A stretch of 64,000 bases of DNA from Mesonia aquimarina (GCF_003667275.1 NZ_RCNV01000001.1:558001-622000); one strand, 5' to 3'; shown: positions 27,921-36,563, numbered from the stretch's first letter. Made by a program: numbers and translations. Notes: a model not told the origin generated them from the sequence alone.

Positions 27921-28063
27921 TATTTTTGTTGAAATATTTGCGTTAGGGATTGAGGTATCTGTTTAAGCTCTTTTTGTTTTTGCTTTTTAATAATAAAAAG
28001 TAACAACAAAAAAGCGAGTACCGAAAGCCCGACCCGGGCCTTTAAGCGAAGGGAAACGCCCAA
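27921..28063 (+). ncRNA. Structured element before purK (leader or small RNA), with a -7 box
   Basis: A TATTTTTG box at 27921-27928 is followed at about 27940 by a G/C-rich folded stretch in otherwise AT-rich DNA. GCGTT (27940-27944) can pair with AACGC (28055-28059). Inside are a long A/T hairpin (GGTA with TACC as its outer pair), the small hairpin GCCCG-ACC-CGGGC (28027-28039) and CCTTT/AAGGG. It ends about 20 bases before the purK ATG. From memory, similar elements recur between genes in flavobacteria, and the Rfam Flavo-1 family would be the first to compare. It lacks the features of a purine riboswitch. Whether it is a purK leader, a separate RNA or a palindromic repeat is open. Confidence 0.55.
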
Positions 28064-28083
28064 ACTATAGAAATAAAAATTTT

Positions 28084-29244
28084 ATGCATAATTATTTTTC
28101 TTCAGATTTTAAACTCGGTATTCTTGGCGGCGGACAATTAGGTAAAATGATGTTGTACGACACAAGAAAATATGACATACAGACTTACGTGTTAGATGCT
28201 AACCCGGAAGCGCCGTGCAAAATTGCTTGTGATGTTTTTGAACAAGGTGATTTAATGGATTTTGATGCGGTTGTAAATTTTGGTCGAAAAGTAGATGTAC
28301 TCACCTTTGAAATTGAATTGGTAAATGTAGAGGCTTTAGAACAATTAGAAAGCGAAGGCAAAAAAGTTTACCCTTCGGCAGCTACTTTACGAAAAATTCA
28401 AGATAAAGGCGTGCAGAAAAAGTTTTATGCTGAAAAGGGAATTCCTACCGCTGATTTTAAAGTTTATGATGAAAAGTATGAATTAACCGAAGCTTTGGTA
28501 AGAAAAGAATTGGGTTATCCGTTTGTTTGGAAAAGTTGTACGGGAGGTTACGATGGAAAAGGCGTGAGTGTAATTCGAGAAGAAGAAGATTTAATTCCGG
28601 TTTCAGAAGGAGCTTGTTTAGCCGAGAAAATGATTCCGTTTAAAAATGAATTGGCGGTAATTGTAGCGCGTAGTGTTTCTGGCGAAGTAAAAACTTATCC
28701 AGTGGTAGAAATGGAATTTCATCCGGAAGCAAATCAAGTAGAATATGTTTTATGTCCTGCTAGAATTTCTCCGGAAGTAGCCGAAAAAGCGCGAGCGGTA
28801 GCTAAAAAAGTATCAGAAAGTTTTGAACATGTTGGTTTATTAGCGGTAGAAATGTTTCAGACCAAAGATGATGAAATTTTAGTTAATGAGGTGGCTCCGC
28901 GTCCGCATAATAGCGGTCATTACAGTATTGAAGCTAGTTTTACTAATCAGTTTGAGCAACACCTAAGAGCAATTTTAGACCTTCCGCTTGGCAACACAGA
29001 AAGTAAAGTTGGCGGCGTAATGGTTAATTTAGTTGGCGATGAAAATCACGAAGGGAAAGTGCATTACCAAAACATAGAAAAAATTATGCAGATGGGTGGC
29101 GTTACACCACATATTTACGGAAAAAAGCAAACGCGTCCATTTAGAAAAATGGGACACGTAACCATTGTAAATAAAGATTTAAATGAAGCTCGAAAAATTG
29201 CTGAAGAAGTTAAAAAAGAAATTAAAGTAATCAGTAGAGGTTAG
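28084..29244 (+). CDS. purK: N5-carboxyaminoimidazole ribonucleotide synthase
   Basis: A 386-residue ATP-grasp enzyme that carboxylates AIR to N5-CAIR, the step before PurE in purine synthesis. The start KLGILGGGQLGKMM (about 11-24) is the family's nucleotide-binding turn. WKSCTGGYDGKGV (about 150-162) is the ATP-grasp loop, and VNEVAPRPHNSGHYSIEA (about 279-296) holds the metal-binding and substrate residues. Length is normal. purE follows 171 bases later on the same strand; the gap holds a heptamer repeat rather than a terminator. Confidence 0.95.
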   Translation: MHNYFSSDFKLGILGGGQLGKMMLYDTRKYDIQTYVLDANPEAPCKIACDVFEQGDLMDFDAVVNFGRKVDVLTFEIELVNVEALEQLESEGKKVYPSAATLRKIQDKGVQKKFYAEKGIPTADFKVYDEKYELTEALVRKELGYPFVWKSCTGGYDGKGVSVIREEEDLIPVSEGACLAEKMIPFKNELAVIVARSVSGEVKTYPVVEMEFHPEANQVEYVLCPARISPEVAEKARAVAKKVSESFEHVGLLAVEMFQTKDDEILVNEVAPRPHNSGHYSIEASFTNQFEQHLRAILDLPLGNTESKVGGVMVNLVGDENHEGKVHYQNIEKIMQMGGVTPHIYGKKQTRPFRKMGHVTIVNKDLNEARKIAEEVKKEIKVISRG

Positions 29245-29376
29245 AAGTTAGAAAGTTGAAAAATCTAAATTAAATAATCTTGTAAACTGAATTTATTTTT
29301 AACGTTGCTAAAAAAACTCTTTCTTTCTGAAAGAATATGACGAAGGCGGAAGGGTTAAAAAATAAATTTTATAAAT

Positions 29377-29411
29377 GCTAAAGGCTAAATTGCCAAAAGC
29401 TAAAAGCTAAA
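29377..29411 (+). repeat. Imperfect heptamer repeat upstream of purE
   Basis: Five tandem copies of a 7-base unit close to GCTAAAA, the middle one degraded, ending 4 bases before the purE start codon at 29416. It sits where the ribosome binding region of purE would be. Confidence 0.65.
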
Positions 29412-29415
29412 AAAC

Positions 29416-29904
29416 ATGAGTAAAGTAGGTATTATTATGGGAAGCACGAGCGATCTTCCTGTTATGCAAGAAGCCATTGATATTTTAAAAGATTTTGATA
29501 TAGAAGTTGAAGTAGATATTGTTTCGGCTCATAGAACTCCTGAAAAATTATTTGATTACGGAAAAAACGCTCACGAGCGCGGCTTGAAAGTGATTATTGC
29601 CGGTGCCGGTGGAGCGGCTCACTTACCAGGAATGATTGCTTCGCTTTCACCACTTCCGGTAATTGGTGTTCCTGTAAAGTCGAGAAACTCAATTGACGGT
29701 TGGGATTCTGTTTTGTCTATTTTACAAATGCCAGGTGGCGTTCCTGTTGCAACTGTTGCCTTAGATGGCGCAAAAAATGCCGGGATTTTAGCGGCACAAA
29801 TTATTGGTGCTTCTGATAAATGTGTACTTGATAAAATTTTGGTTTATAAAGAAGGATTAAAACAAAAAGTAATTAAAGGTGCTGAAGAAATAAAAAAGAA
29901 ATAA
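29416..29904 (+). CDS. purE: 5-(carboxyamino)imidazole ribonucleotide mutase
   Basis: A 162-residue class I PurE that moves the carboxylate of N5-CAIR to give CAIR, the next step after PurK. Signatures: GIIMGSTSDLPVM (about 5-17), the SAHRTPEKLFDY active-site His (about 42), and AGAGGAAHLPGM (about 73-84). The enzyme is a cytoplasmic octamer in the family. It is directly downstream of purK, which makes a PurK/PurE pair as expected for the two-step bacterial route. Confidence 0.96.
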   Translation: MSKVGIIMGSTSDLPVMQEAIDILKDFDIEVEVDIVSAHRTPEKLFDYGKNAHERGLKVIIAGAGGAAHLPGMIASLSPLPVIGVPVKSRNSIDGWDSVLSILQMPGGVPVATVALDGAKNAGILAAQIIGASDKCVLDKILVYKEGLKQKVIKGAEEIKKK

Positions 29905-29905
29905 G

Positions 29906-29940
29906 ATCGTTTCGCTTTTAGAAAAAAGAACCAAGACTTG
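29906..29940 (+). repeat. Degenerate interspersed repeat, partial copy 3
   Basis: Right after the purE stop, about 35 bases (core TTCGCTTTTAGAA then AACCAAGA) resemble the right half of the repeats at 6784 and 27664. It is followed by a small hairpin (ATGCTAA, 29941-29947, with TTAGCAT, 29959-29965). Confidence 0.55.
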
Positions 29941-30113
29941 ATGCTAATCACTTAATAGTTAGCATTCTTGCAAAATCGTTTTAAATATTTATAATTTATC
30001 AAAAGCAAGTTTTTTTCATTTAAAAGTCTATTAAACACATAAAAATTCACTCGAACATTATTCAAATTATATACTGAAAAAATAATTTTATTTTATAGAT
30101 TGTATTGAATTTT

Positions 30114-30161
30114 CCTCATATTTATAGTATATAAAAAATACTATTTTATGAGGTTTTTTTT
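30114..30161 (+). terminator. Terminator-like hairpin upstream of the secreted protein at 30192
   Basis: CCTCATA (30114-30120) pairs with TATGAGG (30147-30153) and ATAGTAT (30124-30130) with ATACTAT (30138-30144), followed by eight T residues (30154-30161). It is 210 bases after purE and 30 bases before the next start codon, so it could end a long purE transcript or act as a leader attenuator. Confidence 0.65.
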
Positions 30162-30191
30162 GAAAAAAATTTTCACACTAAAAATACACCT

Positions 30192-31268
30192 ATGCATTTT
30201 TTTAAAATTCAATCTTTTTTACTCTTTTTACTGATTTCATTTTCAATAAAAGCTCAAAATAATCCCAAAGAGAATTTATCGAATTCCGAAAAAAAAGCTT
30301 TAAAAGTAATAAAGATGGTTAATAAAAACTTAAACGCTAATCATAATATTTCTGAAATTAATTTTACTGTAAAACATGAAGTAGAATCTCATCCTCAAAC
30401 TAATACGTTTAATATGGAACTTATCAAGGTGAAAAATAACAATCAAATAGATCTAGATAAAATAAATACCATACTTAAAAATACGGAAACAGAAATAGAA
30501 AAGTTAGATGGAAGTGATATACTAAAAACTATATATGAAGCAAATGGGAGCTACAAAAATGAAGAATTACATATTAAGCAAACCCATTGCTTTATTGAAG
30601 ATAAACTTACAGCTTTAGATCTGGAAACTCTTTCTCCTTTTGAAACTATAAAGAAAGGAGTCATTACTCATTTAAATTCTTCATGTGGATTTAATATTAA
30701 ATCTGGGCTTTTTAACGTTTGTGATTCCGTTTCAGTAAACGGTAAAATGAAAGATAGCGATGAAAATACCCTCCCTATAATTAAAGAAAACCTGATTAAT
30801 AAAGAAAATAATTTTGAGTTTATAGAATTTCAAAACGACTATAAATATGATTTTATAACAACTCAAGAATTAAAAGGAAAGCAGGTTTATCATCTCCGTT
30901 TTAAACCGAAAAGTAAACACGCCAAATATTCAGGAGATTTGTATGTATCTTCCAAATCTTTTGCTATTATCAAGGTAAACTACCGATTAGTTCACGAAAG
31001 AAAACTAGATGAAAATATGAATATGAGGTTTTTATTTGGGATAAAAGGTGCTATTACGCAGAAGTCAACTACTGTGATTTACCAGAAAAATAAAGACGAT
31101 AAATACTTCCCGAGTAGCATAAAACGTAACATTATACAATCTATGCATACCAACCGGAAATTTAAACTTGTTGAATGTAAGCCTTCTGATGGAATGAAGG
31201 TAAAAATTGATTTAACATTAGACATCACGGAAAATAAGACCGCTACACTTTTGATAACCGAAAATTAA
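30192..31268 (+). CDS. Secreted protein, paralogue of the C-terminal half of the next gene
   Basis: A 358-residue protein with a Sec signal peptide (about 1-21, ending IKAQ). No N-terminal regulatory domain is visible. The C-terminal half (about 230-330) resembles that of the next gene: GKQVYHLRFKPKSKHAKYSGDLYVSSKSFAIIKVNY here, cited in pieces, matches DWCYKIKFVPRKSKAKLTGQLYISASDYGILKGEY there. This segment is a Bacteroidota envelope motif often found in proteins with a carboxypeptidase-regulatory start; its function is unknown. The gene lies 66 bases upstream of its paralogue, so the pair probably arose by duplication and is likely co-expressed. Confidence 0.7.
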   Translation: MHFFKIQSFLLFLLISFSIKAQNNPKENLSNSEKKALKVIKMVNKNLNANHNISEINFTVKHEVESHPQTNTFNMELIKVKNNNQIDLDKINTILKNTETEIEKLDGSDILKTIYEANGSYKNEELHIKQTHCFIEDKLTALDLETLSPFETIKKGVITHLNSSCGFNIKSGLFNVCDSVSVNGKMKDSDENTLPIIKENLINKENNFEFIEFQNDYKYDFITTQELKGKQVYHLRFKPKSKHAKYSGDLYVSSKSFAIIKVNYRLVHERKLDENMNMRFLFGIKGAITQKSTTVIYQKNKDDKYFPSSIKRNIIQSMHTNRKFKLVECKPSDGMKVKIDLTLDITENKTATLLITEN

Positions 31269-31333
31269 GTCGATAACTTTTTTATATACAGAAAAAGTTG
31301 CATATTTAATAAGTCATTTCTGAATTTATTGTT

Positions 31334-32662
31334 ATGCTAAAAAATTATACACTTCTAATATTTCTAATTTTCTCGTTTTTTCAGATTTCAGCACAAGACT
31401 TGTCAGGAACTATTTTTTCAAAAGAAAACAAAAAAAGTATTTCTTATGCTTCTATAGAAATTGGAAAAAACTATGGGGTTACAACAGATAACAACGGAAA
31501 GTTTCAAATAAATGTAAATCAATTTTCTTCCAAAGATTCTTTACAGTTTTCATCTTTAGGCTATCAAACTAAAAGAATTGCTGTGAAAGATTTTCAGCAG
31601 GACACCGTTATTTATTTAAAGAACAAAGTAAATAAGTTAGATGAAGCATTTTTAGTTGATCATAAACTTTCACCAGAGGAAATAATAAAAAGAGTAAAAG
31701 AAAATATCAACAAAAATTACATGTTGGATTCATTAAACATGAAAATCACAAAAAAATCAACTAAAAATTACAATTTCAATGAATTTGACCTTAAGCTTAA
31801 AAAAATTAATTTAATCGAGAAAGACAAAAGAGAACAGTTTAGGGCGGCTATAAAAAGTATTGTTCAAGAAATTAATGATAATGAGCATGTTTTAGAAAAA
31901 GAAAACAGTTTTTATTATAAGCAGTTACCTAATTCTAAACCTAAGTTTAAAAATATTGACAAAGACTATCATGTCACTAAACATAACCCTAGCGATGTTG
32001 CTTCTTGGTATTATGCTTTAGATAATGTTATTAAAGATTATATTGATATAAATAAGGAATACCAAACAAAATCTGGTGTTATTCCATTTGATAGAGATTA
32101 TGAGTTACAGATAGACAGTACTAATGTTTATTTTCCACTTTCTTGGCCTCGTAAAAAAGTTTTAAACCCCGAAAAGCATGATTTCTTAACCAATAGTGAT
32201 AACTACACGTTTACTATTGAAAGTAATGTCGAATATAAAGGAGATTGGTGCTATAAAATTAAATTTGTCCCTAGAAAATCAAAAGCTAAATTAACAGGCC
32301 AATTATACATTTCGGCTTCGGATTATGGAATATTAAAAGGAGAATATCAGTTAGCTGAAGGAAAGAAAATAAGTTCGGTAAACTTAAAATTTCCGCTGGG
32401 TGCAAAAATGCAAGAAAACATATTTTCAGGTAATTTTATTTACACTAAAAAAGCTTCAGGTAAATACACCCCAGAATTTTATTCTACTAAAACAGGAGAA
32501 TACAATTACTTAAAAAGAGACTATCGTATAAAATATAAAGATGGTAACTGGTTAACACCAAGTAAAAAAGTTACAACTACATTATTAATTGATGGACAGA
32601 AAACACTAGATAATCAATACTATTTTTCACCTTTAGAGAACCAAGATTCAATTAATCAATAA
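31334..32662 (+). CDS. Secreted protein with carboxypeptidase-like regulatory domain
   Basis: A 442-residue exported protein (signal peptide about 1-20, ending ISAQ). Residues about 22-95 form a carboxypeptidase-D regulatory-like domain: LSGTIFSKENKKSISYASI, TTDNNGKFQINV, LQFSSLGYQTKRI. In Bacteroidota this domain precedes outer membrane barrels or envelope proteins. Here no barrel follows, and the C-terminal half (about 300-400) is shared with the upstream gene. The charged, lysine-rich middle carries no catalytic motif I can name. It converges on the LpxR-like gene with 2 bases between stops. Confidence 0.72.
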   Translation: MLKNYTLLIFLIFSFFQISAQDLSGTIFSKENKKSISYASIEIGKNYGVTTDNNGKFQINVNQFSSKDSLQFSSLGYQTKRIAVKDFQQDTVIYLKNKVNKLDEAFLVDHKLSPEEIIKRVKENINKNYMLDSLNMKITKKSTKNYNFNEFDLKLKKINLIEKDKREQFRAAIKSIVQEINDNEHVLEKENSFYYKQLPNSKPKFKNIDKDYHVTKHNPSDVASWYYALDNVIKDYIDINKEYQTKSGVIPFDRDYELQIDSTNVYFPLSWPRKKVLNPEKHDFLTNSDNYTFTIESNVEYKGDWCYKIKFVPRKSKAKLTGQLYISASDYGILKGEYQLAEGKKISSVNLKFPLGAKMQENIFSGNFIYTKKASGKYTPEFYSTKTGEYNYLKRDYRIKYKDGNWLTPSKKVTTTLLIDGQKTLDNQYYFSPLENQDSINQ

Positions 32663-32664
32663 GC

Positions 32665-33627
32665 TTAAAAACGAAAACCAACCCGCAAACCACCCCACTT
32701 TGCCTCTGATCCGGTTTTAAATTCTTTGGTAAGGTGAGTTCGGGTGTATTCTAAATAAAAACGACCTGTTTTCATTACAATTCCATAATTTACTTCACCT
32801 ACTAAACGAGAAACTGCAGAGCTTTCTATTACGTAAGGACTGTCTGAAGTAAACAAACCACCTTGTAAAGTGGCGTCGTAAACAATAGCATTTACCAAAG
32901 CTTGAGTATAAAAATAAATTTGAAATTTATTCTTTTTTTTAACTGAAGTAAAAGGCGAATCAAATAAACCAATTTGCGTCTGTAATCCTAAATTAGCATT
33001 GGTAAACAAGCTTCCTATTTGTACTGAACTTGAACTATTTATCAAAAAGTTATTTTTTAAACTATATAATTTCTTTTCAAAAGAAACTTCATAATTCAGT
33101 ACCAAATCATTTTCTATTTGATTGCGCCAACCAATCGGAATTGTATTTCCGGTAGCTTCATGAATATTGGTTTGCATTTCTTCACCAAAAGCGGCGGGAC
33201 CGATAACTCCTAAACTAATAGAAGAAGAAAATCGAAAACTTTTTTCTGTATTAGTTTCAATTGTGAAACTTTTCAAATAAATAGCTGCTGCAAAGGGACG
33301 ATCGCCAAATTGAATTTCCGGACTTCCATAATCTTCTGGTGTAAAACCAATATGTTCTAAAGCAAGTCCATATTGTTTTTTACTATCTTCAGCTAAATCA
33401 AAAAATAAGTAATTGACAGGATTTTTTGCTAAAACCGGCAATACTAATTCAAAGGCGTAGCCTTGCGTATAATTTTGATCTTGAGCCGTAAAATAATCAT
33501 TATCATAATGAAGTCGAAAATAAGCATCGCTTTGTAAGCTTCTATAAGATGCGATGTTATCTATTTTTTGCGCATAAAAAACGGTTGAACACAATATCAG
33601 TATACATATAAAAACAAAAGTCTTCAT
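32665..33627 (-). CDS. LpxR-like outer membrane lipid A deacylase family protein (DUF2219)
   Basis: About 320 residues from the ATG at 33627, chosen because it gives a clean signal peptide (KTFVFICILILCSTVFYAQ); the longer frame to 33672 would place a basic stretch before it. The N-terminal beta strand with YDNDYFTAQDQNYTQGY (about 43-59) is the hallmark of LpxR, which removes the 3' acyloxyacyl chain of lipid A in the outer membrane. The rest alternates hydrophobic and polar residues as in a 12-strand barrel and ends in aromatic Phe (VGFRF), as barrels do. Conservation of the catalytic set beyond the first strand is not proved here. Confidence 0.8.
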   Translation of the reverse strand: MKTFVFICILILCSTVFYAQKIDNIASYRSLQSDAYFRLHYDNDYFTAQDQNYTQGYAFELVLPVLAKNPVNYLFFDLAEDSKKQYGLALEHIGFTPEDYGSPEIQFGDRPFAAAIYLKSFTIETNTEKSFRFSSSISLGVIGPAAFGEEMQTNIHEATGNTIPIGWRNQIENDLVLNYEVSFEKKLYSLKNNFLINSSSSVQIGSLFTNANLGLQTQIGLFDSPFTSVKKKNKFQIYFYTQALVNAIVYDATLQGGLFTSDSPYVIESSAVSRLVGEVNYGIVMKTGRFYLEYTRTHLTKEFKTGSEAKWGGLRVGFRF

Positions 33628-33730
33628 ACTAAATTTACGCAATAAACAGGAGTAAAGTTTTTTAGAAAACAATTTTTTGTTTTTAAGTTATTTTTAGCTT
33701 GGTAAATTCCATTAGCCAACACAAGCTTTG

Positions 33731-33738
33731 TAAATTTG
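33731..33738 (+). promoter_or_regulatory. -7 box upstream of the M3 peptidase gene
   Basis: TAAATTTG fits TANNTTTG, 19 bases before the start codon; no well-spaced -33 box is visible, so this is a weak call. Confidence 0.4.
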
Positions 33739-33757
33739 CAAATCTTAAAACAAACTT

Positions 33758-35788
33758 ATGAGTCAAGAAAATCCTTTATTGCAAGAATTTAATACTGCTC
33801 CTTTTTCCAAAATAAAAACAGAGCATTATAAACCTGCAATTGAAGAAGCTATAAAAATTGCACGCAAAGAGATTGAAGAAATCACCTCTACAGAAGAAAA
33901 ACCCAGCTTTAGCAATACGATTGAAGCGTTAGAATATTCGGGAGAAAAATTAGGGCGTGTTGCCGGAATTTTTTTCAATATAAATTCCGCCGAAACCAAT
34001 GATGAAATTCAAAAAATTGCACAAGAAGTATCGCCTTGGCTAAGCGAATTTAATAACGATTTATTGCTGAATGAAGCACTTTTTAAACGTGTAAAACATG
34101 TTTTTGATGAACGAGAAAATCTTGATCTAACCGAAGAACAAAAAACTTTACTCAATAAGCATTACAAAGCATTTAGTAGAAACGGTGCTAATTTATCGGA
34201 AGATAAAAAGAAAGAGCTTCGGAAAATAGATTTAGAACTTTCGAAACTTTCGTTGACTTTTGGTGAAAATGTCTTGGCTGAAACCAACCGTTACGAATTG
34301 CATGTCACAGATAAAAATGAACTCGACGGACTCCCGGAAAGTGAACTTGAAAACGCCGAAGAACTAGCAAAAAAGAAAGGAAAAGAAGGTTATATTTTTA
34401 CGCTTCATTTCCCGAGCTATATTCCGTTTATGAAATATGTAAAAAATCGTGAACTGCGAAAAAAACTTGCTATAGCTTTTGGTGCAAAAGCTTTTCAAGA
34501 TGATAAATATGACAATCAAGAAAATGTTCTAAAAATAACAAAGTTGCGTCATCAACGTTCAAATTTACTAGGTTTTAAAACCCACGCACATTTTGTTCTA
34601 GAAGAACGAATGGCAAAAAGTCCTGAAAAAGTAAATGAATTTTTAGAAGAAATGCTGGAAAAAGCAAAACCGGCTGCCGATAAGGAATTTCAGGAACTCG
34701 AAAATTTTGCTAAAGAATTAGATGGTATTGACCGACTTGAAAAATGGGACAGTGCTTATTATTCAGAAAAATTGAAACAAAAACTATTTCAATTAGACGA
34801 TGAGCAATTGAAACCTTATTTTAAATTAGAAAATGTAATTCACGGCGTCTTTTTAATAGCCAAAAAACTTTATGGAATTCATTTTAAAGAAGTTGCTACA
34901 GTAGATAAATATCATGAAGAAGTAAGAACCTATGAAATATTTGATGAAAATGGTGAATATTTAGCCTTATTTTACGCAGATTTTCACCCAAGAGAAGGGA
35001 AACGAAATGGCGCTTGGATGACCATTTACAAAGAGCAAGAAGTAAAAGATGGTAAAAACGAACGACCACATATTTCTAACGTTTGCAATTTTACACGTCC
35101 AACTTCAAAAAAACCATCGCTTTTAACGTTTAACGAAGTAACCACTTTATTTCACGAATTTGGTCACGCATTACATGGAATTTTAGCAAATTCTACCTAT
35201 TCAAGTTTATCTGGACCTTCAGTTTACTGGGATTTTGTAGAATTACCTAGCCAGCTATTAGAAAATTGGTGTTACGAGAAAGAAGCCTTAGAACTTTTTG
35301 CTCGTCATTACGAAACCGATGAAGTGATCCCGATGGAGTTAATAGAAAAAATAAAAAAATCGGCAAATTTTCAAGAAGGTCTGCAAACTGTGCGTCAACT
35401 AAGTTTTGGTATGCTAGATATGGCTTGGCACGCAACAGATCCTTCTTCAATTAAAAATGTTAAAGAACACGAATCAAAAGCTTTTGAAGCGACTAGGCTT
35501 TTTCCCGATGTACCAGAAAACTGTATGAGTACTTCATTTGGACACATTTTTCAAGGAGGATATTCTGCCGGGTATTATTCTTATAAATGGGCAGAAGTTT
35601 TAGACGCCGACGCTTTTGCTTATTTTAAAGAAAAGGGAATTTTTAATGAGGAAGTTGCTACAAAATTTAAAGACAATGTACTTAGTAAAGGAGGAACAGA
35701 AGATCCAATGATTTTGTATAAGCGCTTTCGCGGAAAAGAACCCAATCCTGAAGCTCTATTAAAACGAGCAGGTCTTATGACAGAATAA
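33758..35788 (+). CDS. M3 family metallopeptidase (Dcp/oligopeptidase A-like)
   Basis: A 676-residue zinc oligopeptidase without a signal peptide, so cytoplasmic. The zinc site is HEFGHALHG with H466, E467 and H470; the third ligand Glu is expected about 30 residues on, in the VELPSQLLENW segment. Start NPLLQEFNTAPFSKIKTEHYKPAI is typical of peptidyl-dipeptidase Dcp. C-terminal FQGGYSAGYYSYKWAEVLDADAFAYF, given in part, is the substrate-binding family block. It degrades short peptides such as those left by ATP-dependent proteases. Length matches the family. A shared bidirectional terminator separates it from ferritin. Confidence 0.93.
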   Translation: MSQENPLLQEFNTAPFSKIKTEHYKPAIEEAIKIARKEIEEITSTEEKPSFSNTIEALEYSGEKLGRVAGIFFNINSAETNDEIQKIAQEVSPWLSEFNNDLLLNEALFKRVKHVFDERENLDLTEEQKTLLNKHYKAFSRNGANLSEDKKKELRKIDLELSKLSLTFGENVLAETNRYELHVTDKNELDGLPESELENAEELAKKKGKEGYIFTLHFPSYIPFMKYVKNRELRKKLAIAFGAKAFQDDKYDNQENVLKITKLRHQRSNLLGFKTHAHFVLEERMAKSPEKVNEFLEEMLEKAKPAADKEFQELENFAKELDGIDRLEKWDSAYYSEKLKQKLFQLDDEQLKPYFKLENVIHGVFLIAKKLYGIHFKEVATVDKYHEEVRTYEIFDENGEYLALFYADFHPREGKRNGAWMTIYKEQEVKDGKNERPHISNVCNFTRPTSKKPSLLTFNEVTTLFHEFGHALHGILANSTYSSLSGPSVYWDFVELPSQLLENWCYEKEALELFARHYETDEVIPMELIEKIKKSANFQEGLQTVRQLSFGMLDMAWHATDPSSIKNVKEHESKAFEATRLFPDVPENCMSTSFGHIFQGGYSAGYYSYKWAEVLDADAFAYFKEKGIFNEEVATKFKDNVLSKGGTEDPMILYKRFRGKEPNPEALLKRAGLMTE

Positions 35789-35793
35789 ATAAT

Positions 35794-35826
35794 AACCCCG
35801 AAAAAATTTTCGGGGTTTCTTTTTTT
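35794..35826. terminator. Bidirectional terminator between M3 peptidase and ferritin
   Basis: An 11-base perfect stem (35794-35804 with 35807-35817) has A runs on one side and T runs on the other. It lies between two convergent genes. Confidence 0.85.
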
Positions 35827-35831
35827 AATAT

Positions 35832-36383
35832 TTATGGTCTTTCGGCAGAGGCATCTCTTGCTAAGTCTGCTTCATCCTCTTTTTGTGCCAATTGCGAGTC
35901 AAAAAAGTATAAGGATTCTGATGTAGCTTTTGGACCTCCGGCAATTTTTAGTTTATCTATTAAATCTAAAACTAGCGTTTCCTCTTCTATTTGCTCTTTT
36001 ACAAACCATTGCCCAAAATTCCAAGTTGCCCAATCTTTTTCCTCCTGTGCTAAAGAAACAATTTCATAAATGGCATTTGTATTATCTACTTCGTGTTGAA
36101 AAATTCTCTCAAAACAATCCTGTAAATTTTTTGGATCTGAAGACGGGGCTTCAATTGCTGAAATTTTAACTCTGCCACCTCGCTCCATAATGTAAGACAT
36201 TACTTTATTCATATGATCACGCTCTTCTTGAGAATGACGGAATAAAAAATTGGCGACTCCTGCAAAACCTTGGTCGTCTGCCCAAGCACCGTAAGACAAA
36301 TAAATTTGAGCAGCATCAGCCTCTTTTGTGATTTGCTGATTTAATATTTTTTCTATTTTTGATGATAATCTGTTAGTTTCCAT
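35832..36383 (-). CDS. Ferritin
   Basis: About 183 residues from the ATG at 36383 (METNRLSSKIEKILNQQ); an upstream GTG at 36395 is possible but less likely. Four-helix iron-storage protein: di-iron ligands are in the helix A stretch EADAAQIYLSYGAWADDQG, in HSQEERDHMNKVM (E and H near 58-61) and in the last helices around VKEQIEEETL. The ferroxidase pattern fits non-haem bacterial ferritin (Ftn) rather than Dps. It stores iron as a ferric mineral in a 24-subunit shell. A -7-like TATATTTG lies at 36433-36440 on the minus strand. Confidence 0.92.
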   Translation of the reverse strand: METNRLSSKIEKILNQQITKEADAAQIYLSYGAWADDQGFAGVANFLFRHSQEERDHMNKVMSYIMERGGRVKISAIEAPSSDPKNLQDCFERIFQHEVDNTNAIYEIVSLAQEEKDWATWNFGQWFVKEQIEEETLVLDLIDKLKIAGGPKATSESLYFFDSQLAQKEDEADLARDASAERP

Positions 36384-36524
36384 TTCTTTTTTCACTAAGG
36401 TAAAGAAAGAATAGACGAAAACATTATGCCTTCAAATATATTTAACAGATTAAAATCTTTAAATTGTTAAATTCCCTGTTAATAACATTCTGTAAAGATT
36501 TTAAGGAAACTAATTTGAATAAGA

Positions 36525-36532
36525 TATATTTG
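36525..36532 (+). promoter_or_regulatory. -7 box upstream of dnaN
   Basis: TATATTTG matches TANNTTTG, 31 bases upstream of the dnaN ATG; the -33 box is not clear. Confidence 0.45.
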
Positions 36533-36563
36533 TAATCCAATTGAATTTACCAACGTATATACC

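Larger units (their letters stand above)
27583..28083. other. 501-base intergenic region between hpt and purK
   Basis: No gene of convincing size. From left to right it holds the hpt promoter, a copy of the degenerate repeat (27664-27720), AT-rich DNA, a -7-like box (27921-27928) and a structured element (27940-28063) just before purK. Confidence 0.75.

Noticed and set aside
27940-28063. Purine riboswitch before purK
   Set aside because: The three-way junction core and its conserved loops are not visible; the G/C elements differ.
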